From: Pseudomonas fluorescens
GTDB taxonomy: Bacteria; Pseudomonadota; Gammaproteobacteria; Pseudomonadales; Pseudomonadaceae
NCBI RefSeq assembly: GCF_018614775.1
Contig: NZ_JAGGOF010000016.1
Coordinates: 30,571-94,570, forward strand
Direction: 5' to 3'
DNA: 64,000 nucleotides
Below the pieces are notes generated by a model, which saw nothing but the letters and a program-made list of their open reading frames with translations, did no database searches and was not told the origin of the DNA. A program made the position numbers and the translations under genes. This document shows, in pieces, positions 18,466-26,280 of the stretch (position 1 is its first letter; the number at the start of each line of letters is the position of its first letter).

Positions 18466-19212
18466 CTACACCCGCCATGTCTGGTAGTGACGCTCGATAC
18501 GCCTGAACACCAGGCTCTCCATCAACCAGGCAATCAGCCCGATCACGACGATGCCCAGCAGCACCTGGCTGCTGTTGCCGATCTGCCCGCCCGTGGACAC
18601 CATCCAGCCGATGCCCCGGGAGGCGCCGATCATTTCCGCCGCGACCAACGCCCTCCAGCCCTGGCTGAAACCGATGCGCAAGGCCGCCGTCACGAAAGGC
18701 AGAGAGGCCGGCAAGTACACGTGGGCCAGCAGTTGCCAGGCATTGGCACCCAAGGTGCGCGCCGCGCGGACTTCACCGCCGCGAATACTCTGCACACCCT
18801 CCTGGATGGTCACCGCCATGGGGAACATCGCGGCAACGAAAATCACCAGCACGATGGAAACGTAGCCCAGGCCGAAAATGATCATGATCAGCGGTGCCCA
18901 GGCGATCGGCGGGATGGCCATGAACAGGCTGTTAAGCGGCGAGATAAAGTCGCGAAACCGCGAGGACAGGCCGGCGGCGGTGCCCAGCAGGATCGCGATA
19001 ATCACCGCCGCGCAGAAACCACCAACCTCCTCCAGGACACTGGCCCACAGGTGTTGCCACAGCGAACCGTCACCCAGCCAGCGCACGGCCTCGCGGGCGA
19101 CGTCCCAGGGTTGCGGCAGGATGTAGGTGGGAAAGCGGCTGGCCAGGGCCACCCATATCAGTAACAGGAATGGCAGCGACGCCCACCCCCAATTCGGTTT
19201 TGGCAAGGACAT
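18466..19212 (-). CDS. ABC transporter permease, nitrate/sulfonate/taurine type
   Basis: A 248-residue inner-membrane protein with about six hydrophobic segments. The cytoplasmic EAA loop typical of SsuC/TauC permeases appears as GEVRAARTLGANAWQLLAHVYLPASLP. The start MSLPKPNWGW at 19212 lies 7 bases after the binding-protein stop, so the two genes are co-transcribed. It works with the adjacent ATPase and binding protein. Confidence 0.9.
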   Translation of the reverse strand: MSLPKPNWGWASLPFLLLIWVALASRFPTYILPQPWDVAREAVRWLGDGSLWQHLWASVLEEVGGFCAAVIIAILLGTAAGLSSRFRDFISPLNSLFMAIPPIAWAPLIMIIFGLGYVSIVLVIFVAAMFPMAVTIQEGVQSIRGGEVRAARTLGANAWQLLAHVYLPASLPFVTAALRIGFSQGWRALVAAEMIGASRGIGWMVSTGGQIGNSSQVLLGIVVIGLIAWLMESLVFRRIERHYQTWRV

Positions 19213-19219
19213 GACGGAC

Positions 19220-20221
19220 TCAGTGCGTGGCTTGTTCCAGGTAAGAGGTATCCACGATCTGTTCGGTCGTGAGCGTGGTATCGATGAACCCCAGGTCATG
19301 GGAATAATTCATCAGGCGCTGGATGAACTGGATATCCGTCGCCTGCAAGTCCGCTGACCAACCCAGCCGCGTACGTGCCTGGGCGACGATGGCTTCGGGC
19401 GCGATGGTCTTGCCGTCCGTGCCTTGCACCGCTTCAAGCTTGAAGGCCTCGGCGATGAGTCGGTTCGACTCGGCGGGATGCTCATTGAGGAACGCGATGG
19501 CCTTGCGGTGGGCACGCAGCAACTTCACGACTTCGCCGGGGCGCTCCTGCAAGGTTTTTGGCAGAGCGATCACCACGTACCAGGGATAATTGGGCAACGC
19601 CTGGTTGACATCCAGCAGAATCCGGCTCGACCCACGCAGCAACGACTGGCTGACGAAGGGCTCCCAGGAAAACGCCGCATCGACGACGCCGCGTTCCAGG
19701 GCGGCGTTCATATTGGCGGGTGGCATGTCGATGATGTCCAGGTCCTTGTCAGGATCGAGTCCGGCCTTTTCCTTCAAGACATAGCCGCGCAGCAGGACGT
19801 CCATGCCGCTGCCCTTCTTGACGCCGGCAAGCTTTTTCCCCTTGAGCGCCTCCAGGTCGGTTATCGGGCTCTTCGCATCGACAATCACCGCCGCCTGACC
19901 GTAGTTGACCTTCGCCAGGATCCGGCTTTGCAGCCCTCGGGAAAACCACTGGTACACCGGCGGTGTGCCGACATAGGCCACATCCAACTCACCGGCGGCC
20001 AGGGCCTGCTGGATCACCGGGCCATCGCCCAAGGCCTTGAGATCGACATTCAAGCCTTCCTCGCGAAAGTAACCCTGCTTGTCCGCGATCAACGCCGGCG
20101 CGTTGGCCATGGCGAAGACATAGCCCACGCGCAAGGGTTTCTCCTCGCCAGCCACAGCGAGTGTGCTGCCCGCCAACGTGGCGACAGACAATGAAAGGGC
20201 AAGCCACGAACGTTTGATCAT
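19220..20221 (-). CDS. ABC transporter substrate-binding protein, SsuA/TauA type
   Basis: A 333-residue periplasmic protein with a signal peptide ending AVAGEE. The NMT1/SsuA-like features are LRVGYVFAMANAPALIADKQGYFREEGL at the N-terminus, AGELDVAYVGTPP, KKLAGVKKGSGMD and DAAFSWEPFVSQ. Proteins of this group bind aliphatic sulfonates, taurine, nitrate or thiamine precursors; the ligand here is not defined by sequence. Its ATG overlaps the end of the ATPase gene by four bases. Confidence 0.9.
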   Translation of the reverse strand: MIKRSWLALSLSVATLAGSTLAVAGEEKPLRVGYVFAMANAPALIADKQGYFREEGLNVDLKALGDGPVIQQALAAGELDVAYVGTPPVYQWFSRGLQSRILAKVNYGQAAVIVDAKSPITDLEALKGKKLAGVKKGSGMDVLLRGYVLKEKAGLDPDKDLDIIDMPPANMNAALERGVVDAAFSWEPFVSQSLLRGSSRILLDVNQALPNYPWYVVIALPKTLQERPGEVVKLLRAHRKAIAFLNEHPAESNRLIAEAFKLEAVQGTDGKTIAPEAIVAQARTRLGWSADLQATDIQFIQRLMNYSHDLGFIDTTLTTEQIVDTSYLEQATH

Positions 20222-21057
20222 GCTGTCAGCTCAAGTCGAGGGGTGGGGCAAGCCGTGGCCGGTGATGCATCCATCACCTGGGAAATACGCTCCATCAGCT
20301 CATTGCGGTAATCCAGAAAGGCCGGCAAGCGGCGGGTTTGCACATTGGAGCGAGGGCGCGGCAAATGGATTTCAAGCTCACTGTGAATTCCGCCAGGCGC
20401 GATGTTGAGCACGATGACCCGGTCGGCCAGGAACACCGCTTCATCGATGTCGTGGGTAATGAACAACACCGTCTGGCCCAGTTCGGCCCAGATGCGCAGC
20501 GTCTCTTCGTTCAGGTGGTTGCGGCTGATGGCATCCAGCGCAGCGAACGGCTCGTCCATCAGCAATACACTGGGCTCGAGCGCCAGGGTCCGGGCCAGGG
20601 AAACGCGCTGTTGCATGCCGCCGGAGAGCTGGTGCGGAAGTCGATGGGCCGCGCTTTCCAGACCGACCAGGCGCAGGTACTGCAACGCTTGTGCGCGCTG
20701 CTGCGATTCGTTGGCCTGGGCGCTCATCCGCAGACCGAAACGGACGTTCTCCAAGGCGCTCAACCAGGGAAACAGGTGCGGCGCCTGGAACACATACCCC
20801 AACTCCGAACGCTCCGGGCGCACCGCTGTCTGGTTGATCGTGATGCGGCCGCTTTGTGGCTGCACGAAACCTGACAACAGGTTAAGCAGCGTGGTTTTCC
20901 CGCAACCCGAAGGTCCCAGGATCGCCACGAACTCGCCGGGCCGGGCGTTCAGGCTGAAAGCGGAAAACACCCGGTGTCCATTGGGGTAGCCGAAGCTGAT
21001 GGCATCGACCTTCAAGGCATCCGTTTGCGGGCGTGCGTAAGCAAGGGTGTTGAGCAT
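20218..21057 (-). CDS. ABC transporter ATP-binding protein, SsuB/TauB type
   Basis: A 279-residue ATPase with Walker A GPSGCGKTT, Q-loop YVFQAPHLFPW, signature LSGGMQQR, Walker B VLLMDEPFAALD and switch His THDIDEAV. The first gene of the uptake operon. Two starts are possible: ATG 21057 (used here) and ATG 21099, which overlaps a 12-bp palindrome. Neither has a clear ribosome-binding site. A GntR regulator is encoded divergently. Confidence 0.9.
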   Translation of the reverse strand: MLNTLAYARPQTDALKVDAISFGYPNGHRVFSAFSLNARPGEFVAILGPSGCGKTTLLNLLSGFVQPQSGRITINQTAVRPERSELGYVFQAPHLFPWLSALENVRFGLRMSAQANESQQRAQALQYLRLVGLESAAHRLPHQLSGGMQQRVSLARTLALEPSVLLMDEPFAALDAISRNHLNEETLRIWAELGQTVLFITHDIDEAVFLADRVIVLNIAPGGIHSELEIHLPRPRSNVQTRRLPAFLDYRNELMERISQVMDASPATACPTPRLELTA

Positions 21058-21098
21058 GGCAACTGTCGTCAGGTCGTTTACAATGGAATTGCCTGACA

Positions 21099-21110
21099 TA
21101 ATACGTATTA
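21099..21110. promoter_or_regulatory. 12-bp perfect palindrome, candidate GntR operator
   Basis: TAATACGTATTA is a perfect palindrome in the space between the ABC operon and the divergent GntR gene. Its position fits an operator for that regulator. If the ATPase starts at 21099, the palindrome overlaps its start codon, which favours the start at 21057. Confidence 0.45.
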
Positions 21111-21191
21111 ATACAAGTCATCCCAATAACCGATTTTTATAACCTTAGAAGTGAAGGCGCCCTGCCCCACTCACGGCCATGGAAGCTGACA

Positions 21192-21935
21192 GTGTCCACA
21201 TCGATTCTTCGCGACAGCACAACGACACTCTACGAACAGATTGCCCACCAGTTGCTGGAAGAGATTCAACGCGGCGACTACGAACCCAGCGGCAAGCTTC
21301 CGTCCGAAGCACAACTGGGCGAACGGTTCGGGGTGAGCCGCGTCACGGTTCGCCTGGCGGTGGGCAAGCTCAGCGACGACGGTGTGGTGGAGCGTAAACA
21401 AGGCAAAGGCACCTTTGCGACGGCCAAACAGGTACGCCATGGCCTGGACGCGCTGCGCAGCTTTCATGAGGCCTTGTTGCTGCAAGGCCTCCAACCGAGC
21501 ATGCAGGTGATCAGCCATACCCGGCAGCCCGTGCCAGAAGCGTTGCGTGGTTTGTTTGAAGCCGCGCACGACTGTCTGCTGCTGGAGCGCTTGCATTTCG
21601 TCGATGGCGAACCCATCGCGCTGGGACGCAGCCATTTACCGGCTGAGCTGGTCGGCGTCGCCTGGGGGGAAGTCGAACACCAGCCGATCTATTCCATTCT
21701 CGAATCGATCACCGGTATGGCCGTCAGCCGCGCCGACCTGGCGATCCGAGCCCAGGAGGCCGACAAAAGCCTGGCCAGCGTCCTGCACGTCAAACGTGGC
21801 GCCGCGCTGCTGGTCATGGAGCGCACCTCCTACTTTGCCGACGGCCGCTGCTGCGACCGTACAACGTTTTTTATCCGGCCGGAACGCTATGCCTTCGTCC
21901 TTAGCGGGGTCTTCAAATCCAGCCCGGCCAGTTGA
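21192..21935 (+). CDS. GntR-family (HutC-type) transcriptional regulator
   Basis: A 247-residue regulator. The N-terminal GntR winged helix reads YEQIAHQLLEEIQRGDYEPSGKLPSEAQLGERFGVSR-like in layout, followed by VTVRLAVGKLSDDGVVERKQGKGTF. The C-terminal ligand-binding domain is of the UTRA/HutC type (ERLHFVDGEPIALGRSHLP). The start is GTG 21192. It is divergent from the SsuABC-like/DUF3604 operon, which it most likely controls in response to the imported compound or its product. Confidence 0.88.
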   Translation: MSTSILRDSTTTLYEQIAHQLLEEIQRGDYEPSGKLPSEAQLGERFGVSRVTVRLAVGKLSDDGVVERKQGKGTFATAKQVRHGLDALRSFHEALLLQGLQPSMQVISHTRQPVPEALRGLFEAAHDCLLLERLHFVDGEPIALGRSHLPAELVGVAWGEVEHQPIYSILESITGMAVSRADLAIRAQEADKSLASVLHVKRGAALLVMERTSYFADGRCCDRTTFFIRPERYAFVLSGVFKSSPAS

Positions 21936-21997
21936 GGGCGCCTAAAGGTTTGCGACCCGGACTCCTGGCGTTCGATCGGGCATTGAAACAACACCGC

Positions 21998-22594
21998 CTA
22001 CAGCGGATCGGCAGTCTGAATCAGCGAGTTCAACACCAACTTTATTTCCGCTGCCGGGTCTTTATGCCCTTGCAATATCAGGCCTTCCGACAACGCCGTG
22101 AATGTCTTCGCGAGCGTGGCATATTCCAGGGGGGGCTTCTTGCCCGCATGATTGAAGATGATGGTAATCAGTTTGCCCAACGCGACACTGTTTTCTTCAT
22201 GCAAGTCATTGTAAAGCGGTGAGAACTCTGCATCACGCAGTGCAATCAACTGCAACTCGACGTCCAGAATCGCACAATTGGAATTATCTTTTAGCGTGTC
22301 GATATAGGCATTCAAGCCCTGGGTGAGCTGTTCGGATGAGTAACCCGACGCCAGGGTTGCACCCAACCGATCGATTTCAACGCGCTTGAACCGCTGCGCC
22401 AGTTGCAACAGCAAGTCGGCCTTACTTGAAAAGTTGGAAAAAAAAGCGCCTTTAGAATAACCAGCCTCTTCGGAAATGTTATTGACGCTGGCCGCATGAA
22501 ATCCTTTCTTGATCATAAGATCAATGGCGGTATCGAATAATCTGTCTCTGGTTACTTGCTGGCTTTCCTCTCTACCTAGTCTCTTTTTTATCAC
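21998..22594 (-). CDS. TetR-family transcriptional regulator
   Basis: A 198-residue TetR protein. The N-terminal helix-turn-helix is clear (RDRLFDTAIDLMIKKGFHAASVNNISEEAG, then GYSKGAFFSNFSSKADLL). The C-terminal part is an all-helical ligand-binding domain of no assigned class. The gene is divergent from the SDR gene and the rest of the polyketide-like cluster, separated by 466 bases, so it is a good candidate for its cluster-specific repressor. Gamma-butyrolactone receptors such as ArpA are also TetR proteins, but I see no specific resemblance to ArpA beyond the family fold. The base composition is more AT-rich than the flanks. Confidence 0.88.
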   Translation of the reverse strand: MIKKRLGREESQQVTRDRLFDTAIDLMIKKGFHAASVNNISEEAGYSKGAFFSNFSSKADLLLQLAQRFKRVEIDRLGATLASGYSSEQLTQGLNAYIDTLKDNSNCAILDVELQLIALRDAEFSPLYNDLHEENSVALGKLITIIFNHAGKKPPLEYATLAKTFTALSEGLILQGHKDPAAEIKLVLNSLIQTADPL

Positions 22595-22841
22595 GCCCTC
22601 GGCTCCTTTAGCCCACAGAAATATCTATTTGTAACTGGATGCAACGCATTGGCTCCTGCCGGCAAAAACCCGTGGCGGCCATCATATCTTATACACGCTC
22701 GTATTAATCGTTTGTCTCTAACTTTTAAAAAGTGCCATGTAATTGCCATGCGCTGAGGTGCTTGAACATGACCAGAATGAGCGCCCCGGTCAACGATTAG
22801 TGCCTTCCCGGATGAGGATTCGGGTGGCGTGAAATCTCCAG

Positions 22842-22883
22842 CGGCGGCCGTGTCGACCTCTTGTCGAACCGCCGGTTTTTTTT
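22842..22883 (+). terminator. Possible terminator or attenuator upstream of the SDR gene
   Basis: A GGCGG...CCGCC pairing followed by eight T residues (22876-22883) lies about 180 bases before the SDR start. It could end a short leader transcript or small RNA. The stem is short. The wider 22595-23060 gap is AT-rich, holds the divergent promoters, and includes an inverted repeat ACTTTT-A-AAAAGT at 22721-22733; no gene is seen in it. Confidence 0.25.
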
Positions 22884-23060
22884 GGCCCTCAACGTCATTT
22901 TCGAGACCGTCTGCACACGCCGACTTATAAATACCGCTTGATTTTCAGATACCGAATGGTTTTCACTAGCGCCGTTGGTGAAACCCACGCCTGGTTCGCG
23001 CATCGCGTCAGCGACTGATCCCGATGCCATGGCAGGTCACCCCAAAGGAGCTGGATCTTA

Positions 23061-24074
23061 ATGGAATATGCCTTCGTTACAGGCGCTACTGGCCTGCTCG
23101 GAAACAATGTCGTTCATGCGCTGCTGCAGCGAAAAATCAAAGTAAAAGCGCTGGTTCGCTCCATCGAAAAGGCTCGCAAGCAGTTCGGCAACCTGCCCGT
23201 CGAACTGGTTGAAGGTGACATGCTCAATGTCGACGCTTTCAGCCATGCGCTGCGGGGCTGCGATGCCCTGTTCCATACCGCAGCCTATTTCCGTGACAGT
23301 TACAAAGGCGGGAAACACTGGCAAAAACTGTACGACACCAATGTGACCGGCACCGAGCGCTTGCTCCAAGCGGCCTACGCCGCCGGGATTCGTCGCGCCG
23401 TCCATACGTCTTCCATCGCCGTGCTGAAAGGCAACCGGGATCAAGTGATCGACGAGACAATGTCCCGCAGTGAACAAGAGGCGGACGATTACTACTTGAG
23501 CAAGATACTGTCCGAGCAGAAGGTCCAGGCATTCCTGTCGCAACACCCGGATATGTTTATCGCCATGGTCTTGCCGGGCTGGATGTTTGGCCCCGGTGAT
23601 ATCGGCCCGACTTCGTCAGGGCAATTCCTGCTCGATTTTGTCGGACAAAAACTGCCGGGCGTGCTGCCGGGGAGTTTCTCCGTGGTCGACGCCCGGGATG
23701 TAGCAGAGCATCAGATCGCGGCCATCACTCGCGGCAGATCCGGCGAACGTTACCTGGCTGCCGGCAATCACATGGACATGAAGAGTATTTTCCAGGCGCT
23801 CGCCAGTGTCAGTGGTATCAGGGCGCCGGAACGGAAAGTCCCTTTGCTCATGTTGCGAATGATTGCCCTTATTTACGAGGGCTATTATCGCGTCACCAAA
23901 AAACCGGTACTGATCAGTACCTCCACCGTCAAGCTCATGGAACAAGAGCAAGGCCGCACGCATTTCAGCCACCACAAAAGTTCGCGGGAACTGGAATGCA
24001 CGTTTCGCCCTGTCAGCGAAACGCTGGCTGACACATTGAACTGGTATCGAAACAATAACTACATTGATGCTTGA
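23061..24074 (+). CDS. Extended SDR / NAD-dependent epimerase-reductase
   Basis: A 337-residue Rossmann enzyme with the TGATGLLG dinucleotide motif at the N-terminus and a YYLSK catalytic Tyr-x3-Lys motif near residue 150. The layout resembles dihydroflavonol-4-reductase-like and 3-beta-HSD-like reductases, which reduce carbonyls on bulky substrates. It has a strong AAGGAG ribosome-binding site at 23044 and is the first gene of the cluster. In an AfsA-type pathway a reductase acts on the butenolide ring, a role this enzyme could fill; that assignment is inference. Confidence 0.85.
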   Translation: MEYAFVTGATGLLGNNVVHALLQRKIKVKALVRSIEKARKQFGNLPVELVEGDMLNVDAFSHALRGCDALFHTAAYFRDSYKGGKHWQKLYDTNVTGTERLLQAAYAAGIRRAVHTSSIAVLKGNRDQVIDETMSRSEQEADDYYLSKILSEQKVQAFLSQHPDMFIAMVLPGWMFGPGDIGPTSSGQFLLDFVGQKLPGVLPGSFSVVDARDVAEHQIAAITRGRSGERYLAAGNHMDMKSIFQALASVSGIRAPERKVPLLMLRMIALIYEGYYRVTKKPVLISTSTVKLMEQEQGRTHFSHHKSSRELECTFRPVSETLADTLNWYRNNNYIDA

Positions 24075-24155
24075 TTGAGACACTTCAACGACAGCCTGCC
24101 TCTGCAGCACTTTTTTTGACTCGCCACACATCCAAGGATTGAAAGAGGTTGGTAT

Positions 24156-25676
24156 ATGAAAAGCCTTTCAACTGAAGAAGGTTTTCTGCATCGCTTTGTC
24201 GGCTTTTCGGAAACTTTCCCCGACCAGATCGCCATACGCGATCTGGACGCGGAAGAAAAAACCGTCACTTACCGGCAATTGCTGAACAAGGCACAAGCGA
24301 GCAATGGCGCCCTCAAGGCGCTTGATGTCCTGCCGGGTGATCAAGTAGCACTGGTCTTACCCAACAGCGTGGAATTCATCGCCTATTACCTGGCGATCAT
24401 CGGCTGCGGTGCCGTCCCGGTCATCCTCAACCACAAGCTGACGCCCTTCGAGATGGCCAACGTCATCCGCCTCGCAAAGCCGACAGTGGTGGTCACCACC
24501 GCAATGCTGGCGGTGCAGCACAGCGAGCTGCTCCAGCCGGCCTGCGGCGTGCTTCACACCCTGGTGCTGGACATCGGCGACGCGCCATCGTCGCCGCTAC
24601 CGGCCAACGCAACGTTCGCTGCCCGGTTGCCCCACCAGGAAGCGCCTTTGACGCTGCCCGAGGGCAATCCGATTGTCTCGGTGCAGTTCACCTACCGAGG
24701 CCTGGGCGAGCCCCTGGCCGTCGCTCACCGCTATCTCGACCTGACGCAATCGAGCGACGGGCTGCATGAGCATTTTCACCTGCAAGGCGTCGGTTCGGTC
24801 CACCTGGTGACGCTGCCGCTGTACGCCATCTTCGGCTTGTCGGTGATGATGGTATTCCCCCTGAGCGTGGGCGCCACCCTGTTGCTGACCAACACACTGC
24901 TCAATCGGGATCTGGCGCAAGTCCTCTCCGAGCATCAAGTCACCTTTGCCTGCCTGGTGCCCGACGTCATCCGCTACTTCAATGTGCGCCTGGCCAAGCG
25001 CAAAGGAGCGCTGCCGCCGATGCACCCGCAATTGATGATGTATTCGGGTGGCAGCCATCTGCCGGCCGATGAAGCCGAGAAACTGGGCACGTTGCTCGGG
25101 TGCAAGCCAGTGCTGCAAGGCTATGGGCTGACCGAGAGCATGCCGGTGATCGTCCAGAGCTCGATCGGCGACGTCCATCGTGGCGCCATGGGGCAACCGA
25201 TCAGCGGCGTGGAACTGCGGGTAGTCGATGCCAAGGGACACGATGTAGCACCTGGACGCATGGGTGAGCTGCTGATCCGCGGTTCGATGGTGATCGACGG
25301 CTACACCGATGCGGACGATGCCAACGCCCGGTTCTTCCGTGAGGGTTGGTTCCACACCGGGGACCTGGTGTGGCGGGATGACGACGGCCACGTGTTTTTC
25401 TATTGCCAACGCCTGCGCATATCGAAGATCAAGGCGCAGATGGTTGACTTGGCGGAAATCGAATCCGTCGCCCTGAAGCACCCAGGTGTAGTGCGCGCCA
25501 AAGCCTACATCGTCCCGGATCACAAAGAGGTCAACGTCCTGCACCTGTGCGTCGAAGGCAGCAGTGAACTGACCCAGAACGCGATCAACACCCAGCTCTC
25601 GCGCTACCTGTCGGGCTTCAAACTGCCCAAGACCATCGACATCATCGCGCTCAAGGAAGAGGCTCATGCAAGCTGA
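24156..25676 (+). CDS. Divergent acyl-AMP/CoA ligase-like enzyme
   Basis: A 506-residue ANL-superfamily protein. The fold landmarks are present: YGLTES (about residue 325), FHTGDLVWRDDDGHVFF and AEIESVALKHPGV. Two catalytic elements are not canonical. The P-loop, normally YTSGTTGxPKG, reads TYRGLGEPLAV (about residues 179-189). The C-terminal domain ends at FKLPKTIDIIALKEEAHAS, before the GK motif that holds the adenylation Lys. The enzyme may have reduced or altered activity, or may load an acyl group onto the adjacent ACP by a variant mechanism. The next gene overlaps its stop, which argues against a recent frameshift. The acyl substrate is unknown. Confidence 0.8.
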   Translation: MKSLSTEEGFLHRFVGFSETFPDQIAIRDLDAEEKTVTYRQLLNKAQASNGALKALDVLPGDQVALVLPNSVEFIAYYLAIIGCGAVPVILNHKLTPFEMANVIRLAKPTVVVTTAMLAVQHSELLQPACGVLHTLVLDIGDAPSSPLPANATFAARLPHQEAPLTLPEGNPIVSVQFTYRGLGEPLAVAHRYLDLTQSSDGLHEHFHLQGVGSVHLVTLPLYAIFGLSVMMVFPLSVGATLLLTNTLLNRDLAQVLSEHQVTFACLVPDVIRYFNVRLAKRKGALPPMHPQLMMYSGGSHLPADEAEKLGTLLGCKPVLQGYGLTESMPVIVQSSIGDVHRGAMGQPISGVELRVVDAKGHDVAPGRMGELLIRGSMVIDGYTDADDANARFFREGWFHTGDLVWRDDDGHVFFYCQRLRISKIKAQMVDLAEIESVALKHPGVVRAKAYIVPDHKEVNVLHLCVEGSSELTQNAINTQLSRYLSGFKLPKTIDIIALKEEAHAS

Positions 25677-26277
25677 CAACACCCAACCGGTACTGGCCGT
25701 TTTCGACTTTGACGGTACCTTGACCGACCGGCACACGTTCTGGCGCTACATGCGCTTTATCGTCGGCACGCGCGCGTTCTGGCTCAGGATCATTCCCCTG
25801 CTGCCGAAAATGCTCAGTGTGCTCGTCGGCATCACCCCGCTGATGCAAGCCCGACTGGCGTTCATTGCCTGTTACCTGGGCGGCCTGTCGGTGGAAGAGG
25901 AGCGCGAGCACGCCAAGTACTTCATTACCGAACGGCTGCCGCTCTGGCTCCGGCCCGAGGCCCTGCGCCGCTTGCAATGGCATCAATCCATGGGCCACGT
26001 CACGGCCTTGGTCAGCAACTCACCCGAAAACTATTTGATTCCCTGGGGCCAGGCCGTGGGGTTCGACTACGTGTGCGGCACCCGCCTGGCCACGGCGAAA
26101 AACCGGCTGACCGGCGGGATATCCGGTACCAACTGCGTGGAGAGAGAAAAAGTCACCCGCCTCAAGGGCTGCTTGAGCAACCTCGATGATTTCTACATTT
26201 ATGCCTACGGCGACTCCTCAGGCGACGATGCCCTGCTCGGCATTGCCCACTCTCCCTTCTACAGAAACTGGTATTGA
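25666..26277 (+). CDS. HAD-superfamily (subfamily IB) phosphatase
   Basis: A 203-residue HAD protein with motif I DFDGTLTD (residues 14-21), motif II SNSPE and motif IV GDSSGDDALL. These are features of subfamily IB, which includes phosphoserine phosphatase. A hydrophobic stretch near residues 45-70 forms part of the cap. The ATG overlaps the ligase stop and has a GGAAGAGG ribosome-binding site, so translation is coupled. A phosphatase is required to remove the phosphate brought in by dihydroxyacetone phosphate in AfsA chemistry, so its presence here fits that route. Confidence 0.85.
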   Translation: MQADNTQPVLAVFDFDGTLTDRHTFWRYMRFIVGTRAFWLRIIPLLPKMLSVLVGITPLMQARLAFIACYLGGLSVEEEREHAKYFITERLPLWLRPEALRRLQWHQSMGHVTALVSNSPENYLIPWGQAVGFDYVCGTRLATAKNRLTGGISGTNCVEREKVTRLKGCLSNLDDFYIYAYGDSSGDDALLGIAHSPFYRNWY

Positions 26278-26280
26278 TCG

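Noticed and set aside
24156..25676. Ligase gene as a pseudogene
   Set aside because: The frame is intact, its end overlaps the next start with a good ribosome-binding site, and other core motifs are kept, so divergence of function is more likely than decay.
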